Shown here: piece after piece, positions 1 through 7,732 of the stretch
Numbering within the stretch: position 1 is the stretch's first letter
Layout of the letters: each line of letters begins with the position of its first letter
Source of the DNA: Myxococcales bacterium
Lineage (GTDB): Bacteria; Myxococcota_A; Polyangia; Polyangiales; Ga0077539
DNA: 64,000 nt
Assembly: GCA_016793325.1 (NCBI GenBank)
Contig: JAEUKI010000047.1
Span: forward strand, 1 to 64,000
Reading direction: 5' to 3'
The notes under the pieces: model-generated
What the model saw: the letters and a program-made list of their open reading frames with translations, nothing else
What the model was told of the DNA's origin: nothing
Database searches by the model: none
Position numbers and translations under genes: made by a program

Positions 1-2
1 CA

Positions 3-106
3 GGCTGGCCGGCCGAGCCCGTGCAGGATCAACTACTGCTCGCGCGTTACCGAGAGCGCCGTTCCGCGAAGTAGTTGATCCTGCACGTGCTCGGCCGAAG
101 CCAGCC
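3..106. repeat. Long imperfect inverted repeat
   Basis: Two arms face each other: a perfect 17-bp core (GTGCAGGATCAACTACT at 21-37 and its reverse complement at 70-86), extended outward by about 18-20 more bases with one mismatch and a 2-base offset (3-20 against 87-106). The 32-base loop lies at 38-69. No T-tract follows either arm, so it does not look like a simple terminator. It could be a small mobile palindrome, a structured RNA or a protein-binding site. No gene is seen in the rest of 1-275. Confidence 0.6.
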
Positions 107-275
107 AAGAACAGGCTACCCTGCGCGGAACGCTGCACTACTGCGTCCCGCCCGACGCGACATCGGGCGTGTGCTCGAGGCACAAAGGCTGAACGGTGCA
201 AACCCTCTCGTCGAGAGAGCGACGGGAGTGCAACACGACTTCGGCGCGGTGTCGATGCATCACCGCGCGCGATCG

Positions 276-656
276 TCAGCGCATCGAGTTGAGGCCGAAC
301 ATGTTTCCCTCGGTGTCCATGCAGAGCGAGACCCAGCCGAACTCGCCGATCGAGAACTTCGGGCGCACGACCTTGCCCGACGCAGCCACGACGCGCGCCT
401 CTTCGACCGCGCAATCCTCGACCGCGAAGTAGAGCAACGATCCGCCGACGCCCGGTCGCGCGTGCGGCGACTTCACGAGCGCGCCGGACGCGCCGTACGC
501 CTTCATGTTCGTCGCGAAGCCTCGCATCACGGTCTCGCCGGTCGGGTCGCCGATCGGCTCGAGCTTGCATCGAAACACGCTCTCGTAGAACGCGACCGCG
601 CGCTCCAGGTCGTTCACGTAGAGGTCGAACCATCCGATCGCGTTGGGCTTCTCCAT
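276..656 (-). CDS. VOC family (glyoxalase/bleomycin-resistance-like) protein
   Basis: A 126-residue single-domain protein of the vicinal oxygen chelate fold. The N-terminal beta-alpha unit has the usual 'FDLYVNDLERAVAFYESVF' pattern of these enzymes, and near the C-terminus 'MDTEGNMFGL' matches the family's DPxGNxxGL strand. The substrate cannot be told from sequence. The start is supported by GGAGAGA about 7 bases upstream on the minus strand. It lies 158 bases downstream of the AraC-type regulator on the same strand, which could be its regulator (inference). Family assignment is firm, function is not. Confidence 0.8.
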   Translation of the reverse strand: MEKPNAIGWFDLYVNDLERAVAFYESVFRCKLEPIGDPTGETVMRGFATNMKAYGASGALVKSPHARPGVGGSLLYFAVEDCAVEEARVVAASGKVVRPKFSIGEFGWVSLCMDTEGNMFGLNSMR

Positions 657-814
657 GTTGTCTCTCCAGACACAACGCCGTCATCGATCGCCGAGACGCG
701 CGACGAGCGGCGCGGGCCCATTCCCGCCACAGCGCTCGACGTGGCCGCTACGAGCGTGACGGCTCTCGTGTGCGCGGACGATAGAGACGCCCCCCGAGCG
801 CCGTATTGTATCGA

Positions 815-1555
815 TCAGACATCGTAGCGATCGCGGTACTTCACCGGCGTGTAGCCGGTCGCAGCGCGAAACGCGTGAATGAAGTGCGACTGATCGGAGT
901 AGAGGTCGAGGTAGTGCCTGCGAAACGACTGCTGGAGCCTGAGGACCTTCAGCAAGTCGTGCGGCGCGAAGCCGGTCGATCGCAGCAGCGTTCGCTGCAA
1001 TTGCCGCGGCGACAGATGAACCAACGCGGCCATGTCAGCGACCGAGCGAACGTCGTCGAGCTTCGTGAGGATGCGCGCGGTGATCGGATTGGGCACGACG
1101 AGCGCGCGCTCGACGCACCAGCGCACGAGCTCGGTCAGCACTTCGGCCTGTGATTCGAACGGCAGCCCTTCGAGCCGCTTGTTGAACGCCACGAGCGGGA
1201 GCGCGCCGCGATACGCCGTTCCGACGTAGCGATCGAAGATCTCGTCGCGATCGCCCTTCCACACGCCCGGGTAGAGCTGAACCCCGACGTAGTGAAACGA
1301 CCGCCCGAGGTCGAGCACTTCGGACCGCGTGTGCAGCGCCGTCACGCCCGCGATCTCCGTGTCGACCTGGTTGAAGAGCAGGTTCACGCACGCGTCCGGC
1401 AGCGCGTGATAGAGAAAATTCTCGGGCAGCTCGCGCAGCGTACGCAGCTCCCAGTAACAGTGGACGACGCCCGCGAGCGCTTCGGGCGGGCGCGCCTCGC
1501 TGTATCGAACGGCCTGCGCCGAGCGCGCGATTCCATCTCGCACGGGGGTGTACAT
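815..1555 (-). CDS. AraC family transcriptional regulator
   Basis: A 246-residue regulator. The last ~90 residues carry the double helix-turn-helix of AraC/XylS proteins: a first HTH around 'VADMAALVHLSPRQLQRTL', then 'FAPHDLLKVLRLQ' and a second HTH ending 'FRAATGYTPVKYRDRY', a close match to the family's FxxxxGxTPxxYR motif. The N-terminal ~140 residues look like the ligand/dimerisation domain common in short AraC regulators (it carries the pattern 'CYWELR'). The effector is unknown. It sits upstream of the VOC gene on the same strand, so local control of that gene is plausible. The start is the first in-frame codon giving the full N-domain. Confidence 0.82.
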   Translation of the reverse strand: MYTPVRDGIARSAQAVRYSEARPPEALAGVVHCYWELRTLRELPENFLYHALPDACVNLLFNQVDTEIAGVTALHTRSEVLDLGRSFHYVGVQLYPGVWKGDRDEIFDRYVGTAYRGALPLVAFNKRLEGLPFESQAEVLTELVRWCVERALVVPNPITARILTKLDDVRSVADMAALVHLSPRQLQRTLLRSTGFAPHDLLKVLRLQQSFRRHYLDLYSDQSHFIHAFRAATGYTPVKYRDRYDV

Positions 1556-1645
1556 CGATCGACGACCGCCCCGAGCGAAGCGCGAACCCTATCGAGACGC
1601 AAGGTCGCGCTCGAGATTCTCGACGAGTCAATCGAGCGACGGCGG

Positions 1646-2446
1646 TCAGCGGCGGATCGATTCGAGCGCGCCGACGAGCGCGGCGCTCGACCGCCAGCGC
1701 TCGCGCGTCGCCGCGAGCGACTTGTCCGCGGCGACAACCGAGTCGAACAGCCGGTTCGAAAAGCCTTCTGCGAGCGCGCCGTTCGCCGTGTCCCCGGCGC
1801 ACACCGCGGACTTCACCGCGGCAACTTCATCGAGCAGCGCTCGGTCCGACGCCCACTCGTCGCAGCGCGCCGAGCACTCTGCGAGCGCATGCTCTCCAGC
1901 GTTGCGGCGCGCGCAGGCATCCCGCAGCGCGTCGGTGTTCTGAAAGAGCCACGCCTCGATCGAGTAGTGCGGGACGACCAGCAAGAGTCGCGACAAGACG
2001 GCGTCCACTCGAGTCGAGAGCTCGACCTCGGGCACCGCGATCGCGCGCAGGCGCGCTGTGATTTCGCGTCGGATCCGCGTCGTCACGACCTCGTCGAACA
2101 TCGAGTACGCCGAGCTCGCTTCGCGGTTCGTCCAGGTCGAATCGCCGTCGAAATGAAACGCGCAGAACTGATTGGACACCAGGATCTGCGTCACGATCGA
2201 TCGAAGCAGCACGCGGACGCTCTCGTCGACAGGCGCGTCGGGCTTCTGCTCTCGCCAACGGTTCGCGCGAGCAGCGAAGCGCGCGGACTCGTGATCGAGA
2301 GGCGTGTACTCCACGCGTGAGAGGTCAGCCTCGGAGTCGATCGACCGCAACAACAGCTGTGCAAATCGCCGCTGCACCTGCAGCCAATCGCGCCCCGAGT
2401 CCTCGGAGATCAACAAGAACTTCAGCCCGCCCCGCGCCTCGATCAT
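1646..2446 (-). CDS. TOPRIM-like (DUF4276/RloB-type) putative nuclease, partner of upstream ATPase
   Basis: A 266-residue protein that I do not recognise by name but whose motifs fit a TOPRIM-type fold. An acidic residue follows a hydrophobic strand ('FLLISED', Glu15). A DxD motif follows a second strand ('FHFDGD', Asp100 and Asp102). 'VVPHYSIEAWLF' (Glu164) resembles the conserved Glu-containing segment of DUF4276 and RloB proteins. The C-terminal ~90 residues are helical. It starts 27 bases after the ATPase stop on the same strand, so the two are almost certainly one transcript. ATPase plus TOPRIM-like pairs are a known layout of defence systems such as AbiL and PARIS. A nuclease or effector role is inferred. 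Confidence 0.5.
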   Translation of the reverse strand: MIEARGGLKFLLISEDSGRDWLQVQRRFAQLLLRSIDSEADLSRVEYTPLDHESARFAARANRWREQKPDAPVDESVRVLLRSIVTQILVSNQFCAFHFDGDSTWTNREASSAYSMFDEVVTTRIRREITARLRAIAVPEVELSTRVDAVLSRLLLVVPHYSIEAWLFQNTDALRDACARRNAGEHALAECSARCDEWASDRALLDEVAAVKSAVCAGDTANGALAEGFSNRLFDSVVAADKSLAATRERWRSSAALVGALESIRR

Positions 2447-2473
2447 CGCCGCTCGCCCCTTACCACCTACCGC

Positions 2474-3787
2474 TTACCACCATCCGTTGAACCGCATGAT
2501 CTCGCTCGTGCTCTGAAGTCCAACGCTTCGCGCGTCCCACAGCCGCTGCGCTTCCGCGGTGGTCAGGTTGCGCAGCGTGCGAACCACGCCGCCATCCGAG
2601 GCCTCCTCGGCGTGACACAACACGAACGCGTCGCTGATTTGCTGGACAGAGCGGAGCTCGATGAAGTCCACGAGGATCGGATTCTGGCTCGTAAAGAAGC
2701 ACTGCCGATCGGCGATTTCGCGCAAGCAGAGCTCGATCCACTCGTGGTGCATCCCGTTCACGAGCTCGTCTGCGACGACGTAGTCGGGGTTTGCCGCGAG
2801 GTAGAGCGCGAAGGCGACGAGGCGCTTCTGTCCCCAACTCCAGCTCGTGTGCTTGAGGATGTCGCCGTTCTTGCGCTTCATGAAGAACGCGAGCGAAGAG
2901 AGGCGCACCTCGGTGATGGATCCCTTGCGCTCGATCTCGGGGCGGCCGAAGCTCGCGTCGAGCGACGCAACACCGAGCGACTCGACAACTGCAACCGAGA
3001 TTTTCAGTTCGTCCGACGAGAGACGGACCAAATCTTCGGGCGCGCGCGCGATCTCCTGTGGCCGTGGCAGTGAAACCCAGCTCCCCAGACCGAAGTAACT
3101 CGGAGCGTCGGCCTGCCACGAAGCCTCGCCTGCCTCGAACTGCATTCGCACCTCGCGAGAGTCGCCGCTCTCGAACACGAGCGAACGAAAGACATCGAGC
3201 CCCTCGTCGAAGCGAACGAGGTTTCGTCCAGCACCACACGGCGCCATGATGACCCCGAGCGCGTTCGCCCACGGATCATCGACACGACGAGAGAGCACGA
3301 AGCCGGCGAGCAGCCCCATCTCGTAGTCGAACTCGCTCAGTTGACCGTTGATCGATCGGCGCAGCTTGCGATCGGCGGCTTCGATTCGCAGCTCGAATTC
3401 CTCGAAACGGGCATGCAGCTCGATTGTCGAGCGAAACTTGGGTCGCCCGTCTTCGCGCGTTCCGTTGCGCTCGTTCTTCACGCGAACGTTCCAAAACCAC
3501 TCGCCGAGCTCGTACCGATACTCGACGTCGAAGACGCGGTCGGCCCACGGCGTAAAATCCCACGACAGACAGCGCGCCAAAACCTCGAGAAGCGTGGTTT
3601 TTCCCACACCGTTCTTGCCGAGGATGATGTTGATCCCGCGGTCGAAGCGAGCTCGTTGGTCGCGAATGTCGTCGAGCGAATGGATGTGCAGCCACGCCAG
3701 CCGCGCTCTGCCGAGCTCGCGAACGCGGCTGTATCGTTCGACGACCGCACCGGGATGCAGCGGCTCGCTCGTCAGTTGTTCGCTCAT
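2474..3787 (-). CDS. AAA/ABC-type ATPase (AAA_21/SMC-like)
   Basis: A 437-residue P-loop ATPase. 'GKNGVGKT' at residues 57-64 is the Walker A, 'SWSWGQKR' at about 315-322 sits where ABC/SMC ATPases have the signature motif, and 'YVVADE' at 336-341 is the Walker B with catalytic Glu. The usual switch His of this family ('THSP') is replaced by 'TSQNP' at 366-370. The ~200 residues between Walker A and the signature carry no recognisable coiled coil. It starts 40 bases after the BatA-like gene and is followed after 27 bases by the TOPRIM-like gene, so it may be read with both. It is probably the sensor/motor half of a two-gene module (inference). Confidence 0.72.
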   Translation of the reverse strand: MSEQLTSEPLHPGAVVERYSRVRELGRARLAWLHIHSLDDIRDQRARFDRGINIILGKNGVGKTTLLEVLARCLSWDFTPWADRVFDVEYRYELGEWFWNVRVKNERNGTREDGRPKFRSTIELHARFEEFELRIEAADRKLRRSINGQLSEFDYEMGLLAGFVLSRRVDDPWANALGVIMAPCGAGRNLVRFDEGLDVFRSLVFESGDSREVRMQFEAGEASWQADAPSYFGLGSWVSLPRPQEIARAPEDLVRLSSDELKISVAVVESLGVASLDASFGRPEIERKGSITEVRLSSLAFFMKRKNGDILKHTSWSWGQKRLVAFALYLAANPDYVVADELVNGMHHEWIELCLREIADRQCFFTSQNPILVDFIELRSVQQISDAFVLCHAEEASDGGVVRTLRNLTTAEAQRLWDARSVGLQSTSEIMRFNGWW

Positions 3788-3827
3788 CCGTTACCCCCCG
3801 AACCATACCGCGATTCGCTCGCCTCGC

Positions 3828-5732
3828 TCACACCGTGACGCGGCGGTGGTAGCTCAGCCACTCGAGCACCACGATCGCGAGCGCGCCCGCGAGAAGGTAC
3901 AGCCACAGCTCTCTTCGCACGCCGACGCGACCCGCGATGGGCGGCGTGGCGCGCGTCCCGTTGAGCTCGACAAACGGGCGCGGGGCCATGCGAGACTCGT
4001 CGGGATCCGTGAGGTTTCCCGCGACGATTTGCGCGTCGGTGCCCGCGCGGACGCGATAGAAGCCCGCGCGCATCCCGCGCAAGACAGCGCGGCCTTCGAT
4101 CACGGGCACGGTCCATCGCTTCGCGTCGGGCCCTTCGACCTCCGCGCGCTCGACCCCCGCAGGAACAGGCACGCGCCAGCTCTCGCCCGTCTTGAAGCTC
4201 GACAAGTACGCGGGGTCCTCGCCGTGGATCCAGTCGATCGTGTTGATGAGCAACACCGGCCACGACACGCGCAGCGGAAGATCACTCGCGCGCAGGTCGA
4301 ACGTCACCGCGACGAACCGCGCCGCAGCGCGCTCGCCCACGACGATGAGCGGCCCCTGTGAGCTCGCAGCGACGGCGCGATCGCCCTCGCGCAGTCGGTA
4401 CCGCGTCGCGACGCCAACGTTGGTGTCCTCGAGGTCCGACATGAACCGCATCAGCGGGTGACGCGCGTCGATTCGCTCGAAGAACGGGCGGCGCATCTCG
4501 CTCGTCTCGGGCGTCGTTCCCTCGACTTGAAGGGGCGAGTCGGTGCCCGTTGGGTGGAGGTAGAGCACGGGCGTCCCCGGAGGAGACGGGACTGTGACGC
4601 CGTCCATCACCACGAGGTCGTAGCGACCTTCGCGCATTTTCTGGGGCGCCTCTGCGACCGTGGCCTCTTCGCTCTCGATGTACTCGTCGAGCAAGAGCGC
4701 AGCCTGCACGTACAAGTTGCCCTCGCTGACGAGCAACACGCGAGAGCGCCTGCGCGCCGGGAGCGTCGCGTACGCGCGGTCGTCCGCGGGCAAATCGTCC
4801 CGCGTTCGATCCGCGAACTGCACGCGCGCCTCGAGCGTTTGATTCGCGCCCGATTGATCGCGGAGGACGCGCTGCTGGGTTCCGTTGGGCTCGAGCTCGA
4901 GGCGCGTCACTTCGAGCGGCGCGTCGTCGGCGTACAGAGACAGCTCGATCGCCTCGCGGCGGTCGCTGTAGTTGCGCACCTCGACGAGCACTTCGTACCG
5001 CGTTTTATCCAGCGGATAGCGCCTCGCGCTGAAGGCCGAGATGCCCACGTTGCGGCCGCTGCGCCCGACGGCCACGTGCCGAAGCGCGACGCCCTCGGGC
5101 AAGCGCACTTCGCCAGCGCCGTCGCGAGCCGCGCCGTAGCCGCCGTCGCCCACGATGATCACTTCGCTGCGCTCGAGCCCGCGGATCGCGTCGATGGCGA
5201 AGCGCGTGGCCCGCGAAAAATCGAGTCCCGTGTCCCTCGGCGCGTAGTCCTTGAGCGCGTTTTCGAGGGACGCGACGTCGTCGGTCATCGGCGAGAGCGC
5301 CGTGACTTCTCCGTCCATCTGCGCGAGGAGCATGCGATCGGCCGACCCCATCTCGCGGATCATGCGACGCACCGCTTCGCGCGCAGCGCCCGCGCGCCCG
5401 CCCGGGACGTCCGTGGCTTGCATGCTCGCGCTCCCGTCGACGAGCACCACGAGGTTGCGCCCGGCGCGCGAGATCCCCTTGAAGCGCGGGTCCGCGAGGG
5501 CGAACACCATGAGCCCGAGGAGCAAGAGCTGCAGCAGCAGCGAGAGCAGCCGCTTCAAGTGCTGAAACAACGCGCTGGTCGGGCGCTCGACGAGCACGCG
5601 CTTCCACAAGCGCGCGAACGGAACGGGCACCTGCCGACGCCGGAGCTTCAAGATGTAGAGCACGACGACGGCCGCGCCGACGCCCAGATAGAGCGTCCAG
5701 AGCTGCGCGGCGGTCAGACCAAAGAACTCCAT
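3828..5732 (-). CDS. BatA-like VWA-domain membrane protein
   Basis: A 634-residue protein. Two hydrophobic segments near the N-terminus (about 8-28 and 60-82) flank 'VPVPFARLWKRVLVE', the BatA N-terminal domain pattern. The VWA domain follows, with MIDAS 'DGSAS' near residue 98. The long C-terminal part is beta-rich, and a last transmembrane helix lies at about 606-624 ('LWLYLLAGALAIVVLEWL'). It is the fourth gene of the Gln-rich protein, MoxR, DUF58, VWA series, 9 bases after DUF58. MoxR/VWA systems are thought to act as metal-dependent chaperone-like assemblies at the membrane; the client is unknown. Confidence 0.85.
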   Translation of the reverse strand: MEFFGLTAAQLWTLYLGVGAAVVVLYILKLRRRQVPVPFARLWKRVLVERPTSALFQHLKRLLSLLLQLLLLGLMVFALADPRFKGISRAGRNLVVLVDGSASMQATDVPGGRAGAAREAVRRMIREMGSADRMLLAQMDGEVTALSPMTDDVASLENALKDYAPRDTGLDFSRATRFAIDAIRGLERSEVIIVGDGGYGAARDGAGEVRLPEGVALRHVAVGRSGRNVGISAFSARRYPLDKTRYEVLVEVRNYSDRREAIELSLYADDAPLEVTRLELEPNGTQQRVLRDQSGANQTLEARVQFADRTRDDLPADDRAYATLPARRRSRVLLVSEGNLYVQAALLLDEYIESEEATVAEAPQKMREGRYDLVVMDGVTVPSPPGTPVLYLHPTGTDSPLQVEGTTPETSEMRRPFFERIDARHPLMRFMSDLEDTNVGVATRYRLREGDRAVAASSQGPLIVVGERAAARFVAVTFDLRASDLPLRVSWPVLLINTIDWIHGEDPAYLSSFKTGESWRVPVPAGVERAEVEGPDAKRWTVPVIEGRAVLRGMRAGFYRVRAGTDAQIVAGNLTDPDESRMAPRPFVELNGTRATPPIAGRVGVRRELWLYLLAGALAIVVLEWLSYHRRVTV

Positions 5733-5741
5733 CGATCCCTC

Positions 5742-6668
5742 TCACTCGACGATGGCGAGACGACGAAACAGGTACAGGACCTGCTCTTCGAACGGCTTCG
5801 TCATGTCCGCTGCGACGTACGGAACCTGCCGTGTCTTGCAGAAGTCATCGATCTCTTTGCGCCACTTCTCGTGCTCTTCTTTGTAGGCCTTGACCATCCC
5901 GTCGGTGAGCGTGATCTCGCGCGATTCGCCGGTCTCGACGTCGACGAGCGTGACGTCCCCGCGCGCGCCCGGGTCGCTCTCGCGCGGGTCGAGCACGTGG
6001 ATCACCATGGGCTCGTACTTGCGGTAGCGGATCGCGTTGATCCCGCGCTCGAAGCCCGCGGGGTCGTAGAGGTCCGTGATGATGATCGCGATGCCGCGGC
6101 GCTTCTGCTGCGTGGTGAACTGGCGCGCGGCGTCCGCGAGCGCGGTCTCACCAGCAGCGCGAACGCCCCGCAAAAAATCGAAGATCTTGAAAATACGCCC
6201 CTTGCCTCGCGTCGACGGAAGGGTCTTGTCGACCTTCGTGCTGACCGCGAGGAGGGCCACGCGATCGAGGTTGGCGAGGCCGACGTACGCCATCGCGGCG
6301 GCGAGCTTTCGCGCGTGGTCGAACTTGGATGGCTCTCCGTAGGCCATCGATTCGCTGCAGTCGAGGAGCACGTAGATCGAGAGGTCTTCTTCCTCTTCGT
6401 ACATCTTGAGCAGCATGCGTTCGCTTCGGCCGTAGACCTTCCAATCGAGGTAGCGCAGGTCGTCGCCGGGCGCGTACTCGCGGTGGTCTGCGAACTCGAT
6501 GCCCGATCCGGTCTTCTTCGTTCGTCGCTCGGCGCGCAGGCGTCCGGCGAACAATCGACGGGACACGACGGCGAGGTAGTCGAGCTTGCGCTGAAACTCG
6601 TCGTCGAAGATGTCGTCTTTCGGCGGCGGCGGCGCGAGCGATTTGCGAAAGAAGTCCGTCAGGCCCAT
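5742..6668 (-). CDS. DUF58 domain-containing protein
   Basis: A 308-residue soluble protein. 'SGIEFADHREYAPGDDLRY' followed by 'LDWKVYGR' is the signature of DUF58 proteins, and 'VLLDCSESMAYG' is a VWA-like MIDAS segment. The C-terminal part is a VWA-type alpha/beta fold. DUF58 proteins are regular partners of MoxR ATPases and BatA-type VWA proteins. It is tightly packed between them here: 4 bases after the MoxR stop and 9 bases before BatA. Its likely role is to link the ATPase to the membrane VWA protein (inference from the conserved operon). Confidence 0.9.
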   Translation of the reverse strand: MGLTDFFRKSLAPPPPKDDIFDDEFQRKLDYLAVVSRRLFAGRLRAERRTKKTGSGIEFADHREYAPGDDLRYLDWKVYGRSERMLLKMYEEEEDLSIYVLLDCSESMAYGEPSKFDHARKLAAAMAYVGLANLDRVALLAVSTKVDKTLPSTRGKGRIFKIFDFLRGVRAAGETALADAARQFTTQQKRRGIAIIITDLYDPAGFERGINAIRYRKYEPMVIHVLDPRESDPGARGDVTLVDVETGESREITLTDGMVKAYKEEHEKWRKEIDDFCKTRQVPYVAADMTKPFEEQVLYLFRRLAIVE

Positions 6669-6672
6669 GCGC

Positions 6673-7707
6673 TCACTTGCTCGCCTTCTGGACGGTCTCG
6701 AGGACCTTCTCGAGCACCTTGTCCGAGCGGATGCCTTCGGCCTCGCCCTCGAAGTTCATGTTGACGCGGTGCCTGAGCGCGGGGATCGCCGTGGCCTTCA
6801 CGTCGTCTTCGCTCGGCGCGAAGCGCCCGTCCATGAGCGCGCGGATCTTCGAGGCCATCAGGATCGATTGCACGCCGCGCGGAGAGCTTCCGAAGCGGAC
6901 GAACTGCTTGACCATCTCGGGTCGGCCCGGACCGTCGGGGTGCGTCGCTTGGAGCACGCGGATCGCGAAGTCCTGGACGTGACGAGCGACGGAGACCTCG
7001 CGCGCGAGCCAGCGGAGCTCGAGGATGCGCTGGCGGGTCATCACGGGGCGGACCTCGGCGTTGTCCGTTCCGGTGGTGCGATCGAGGATGGCGTGGAGCT
7101 CTTCTCGATCGGGAAAATCCACGTGGAGCTTGAAGAAGAAGCGGTCGAGCTGCGCCTCGGGCAAAGGGTAAGTGCCCTCCATCTCGAGGGGGTTTTGCGT
7201 CGCGAGCACGAAGAAGGGCTGCTCGAGCTTGTACGTTTGCTTTCCGACGGTGACCGAGCCCTCTTGCATCGCTTCGAGCAAGGCGCTCTGGGTCTTCGGC
7301 GTGGCGCGGTTGATTTCGTCGGCGAGAATCATGTGCGCGAACACGGGGCCGCGCTGAAAGTCGAACCGCTTCTGCCCGCCCTCTTCGACGAGCACCGTCG
7401 TGCCCAAGATGTCCGCGGGCATGAGGTCCGGCGTGAACTGCACGCGCGAAAACGTGAGGTCCAGCGCGCGCGCCAGCGTCCGCACGAGCATCGTCTTGCC
7501 CAAGCCAGGAACGCCTTCGAGCAGCACGTGCCCCCCGGCGATCATCGCGATGAGCACCCCATCGACGATCTCGTCGTTGCCGACGATCACCTTGCCGACT
7601 TCCTTCTTCACCGCGTCGATGTCGCGACGAAATGCGTCCATCGCCTCCTTGGGCGGAGGGGTAGCGCTCTTGTTCGCCTGCGCGGCAGACGGTGCGGACT
7701 GCGTCAT
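6673..7707 (-). CDS. MoxR family AAA+ ATPase
   Basis: A 344-residue AAA+ ATPase. Walker A is 'EGVPGLGKT', followed by 'LDLTFSRVQFTPDLMPADI' and 'ILADEINRATPKTQSALLEAM' (Walker B plus sensor region, split here for length), then 'FVLATQNPLEMEGTYPLPEAQ' with its LATQNP sensor 1. All are classic MoxR motifs. I start it at MTQSAPS (7707), because AGGGA lies 8 bases upstream; an upstream in-frame start at 7803 would add a non-conserved extension overlapping the previous gene. It is the second gene of the Bat-like operon, 25 bases after the Gln-rich protein gene. MoxR proteins act as chaperone-type ATPases with VWA partners. Confidence 0.92.
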   Translation of the reverse strand: MTQSAPSAAQANKSATPPPKEAMDAFRRDIDAVKKEVGKVIVGNDEIVDGVLIAMIAGGHVLLEGVPGLGKTMLVRTLARALDLTFSRVQFTPDLMPADILGTTVLVEEGGQKRFDFQRGPVFAHMILADEINRATPKTQSALLEAMQEGSVTVGKQTYKLEQPFFVLATQNPLEMEGTYPLPEAQLDRFFFKLHVDFPDREELHAILDRTTGTDNAEVRPVMTRQRILELRWLAREVSVARHVQDFAIRVLQATHPDGPGRPEMVKQFVRFGSSPRGVQSILMASKIRALMDGRFAPSEDDVKATAIPALRHRVNMNFEGEAEGIRSDKVLEKVLETVQKASK

Positions 7708-7732
7708 TCGTGAATCCCTTTCACACTCTTGA

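Noticed and set aside
3..106. Integron attC-like site
   Set aside because: The arms lack the RYYYAAC and GTTRRRY core boxes, and no integrase gene is near.
4458..6764. Plus-strand frame across the BatA and DUF58 genes
   Set aside because: No recognisable domain; conserved motifs are all on the minus strand.
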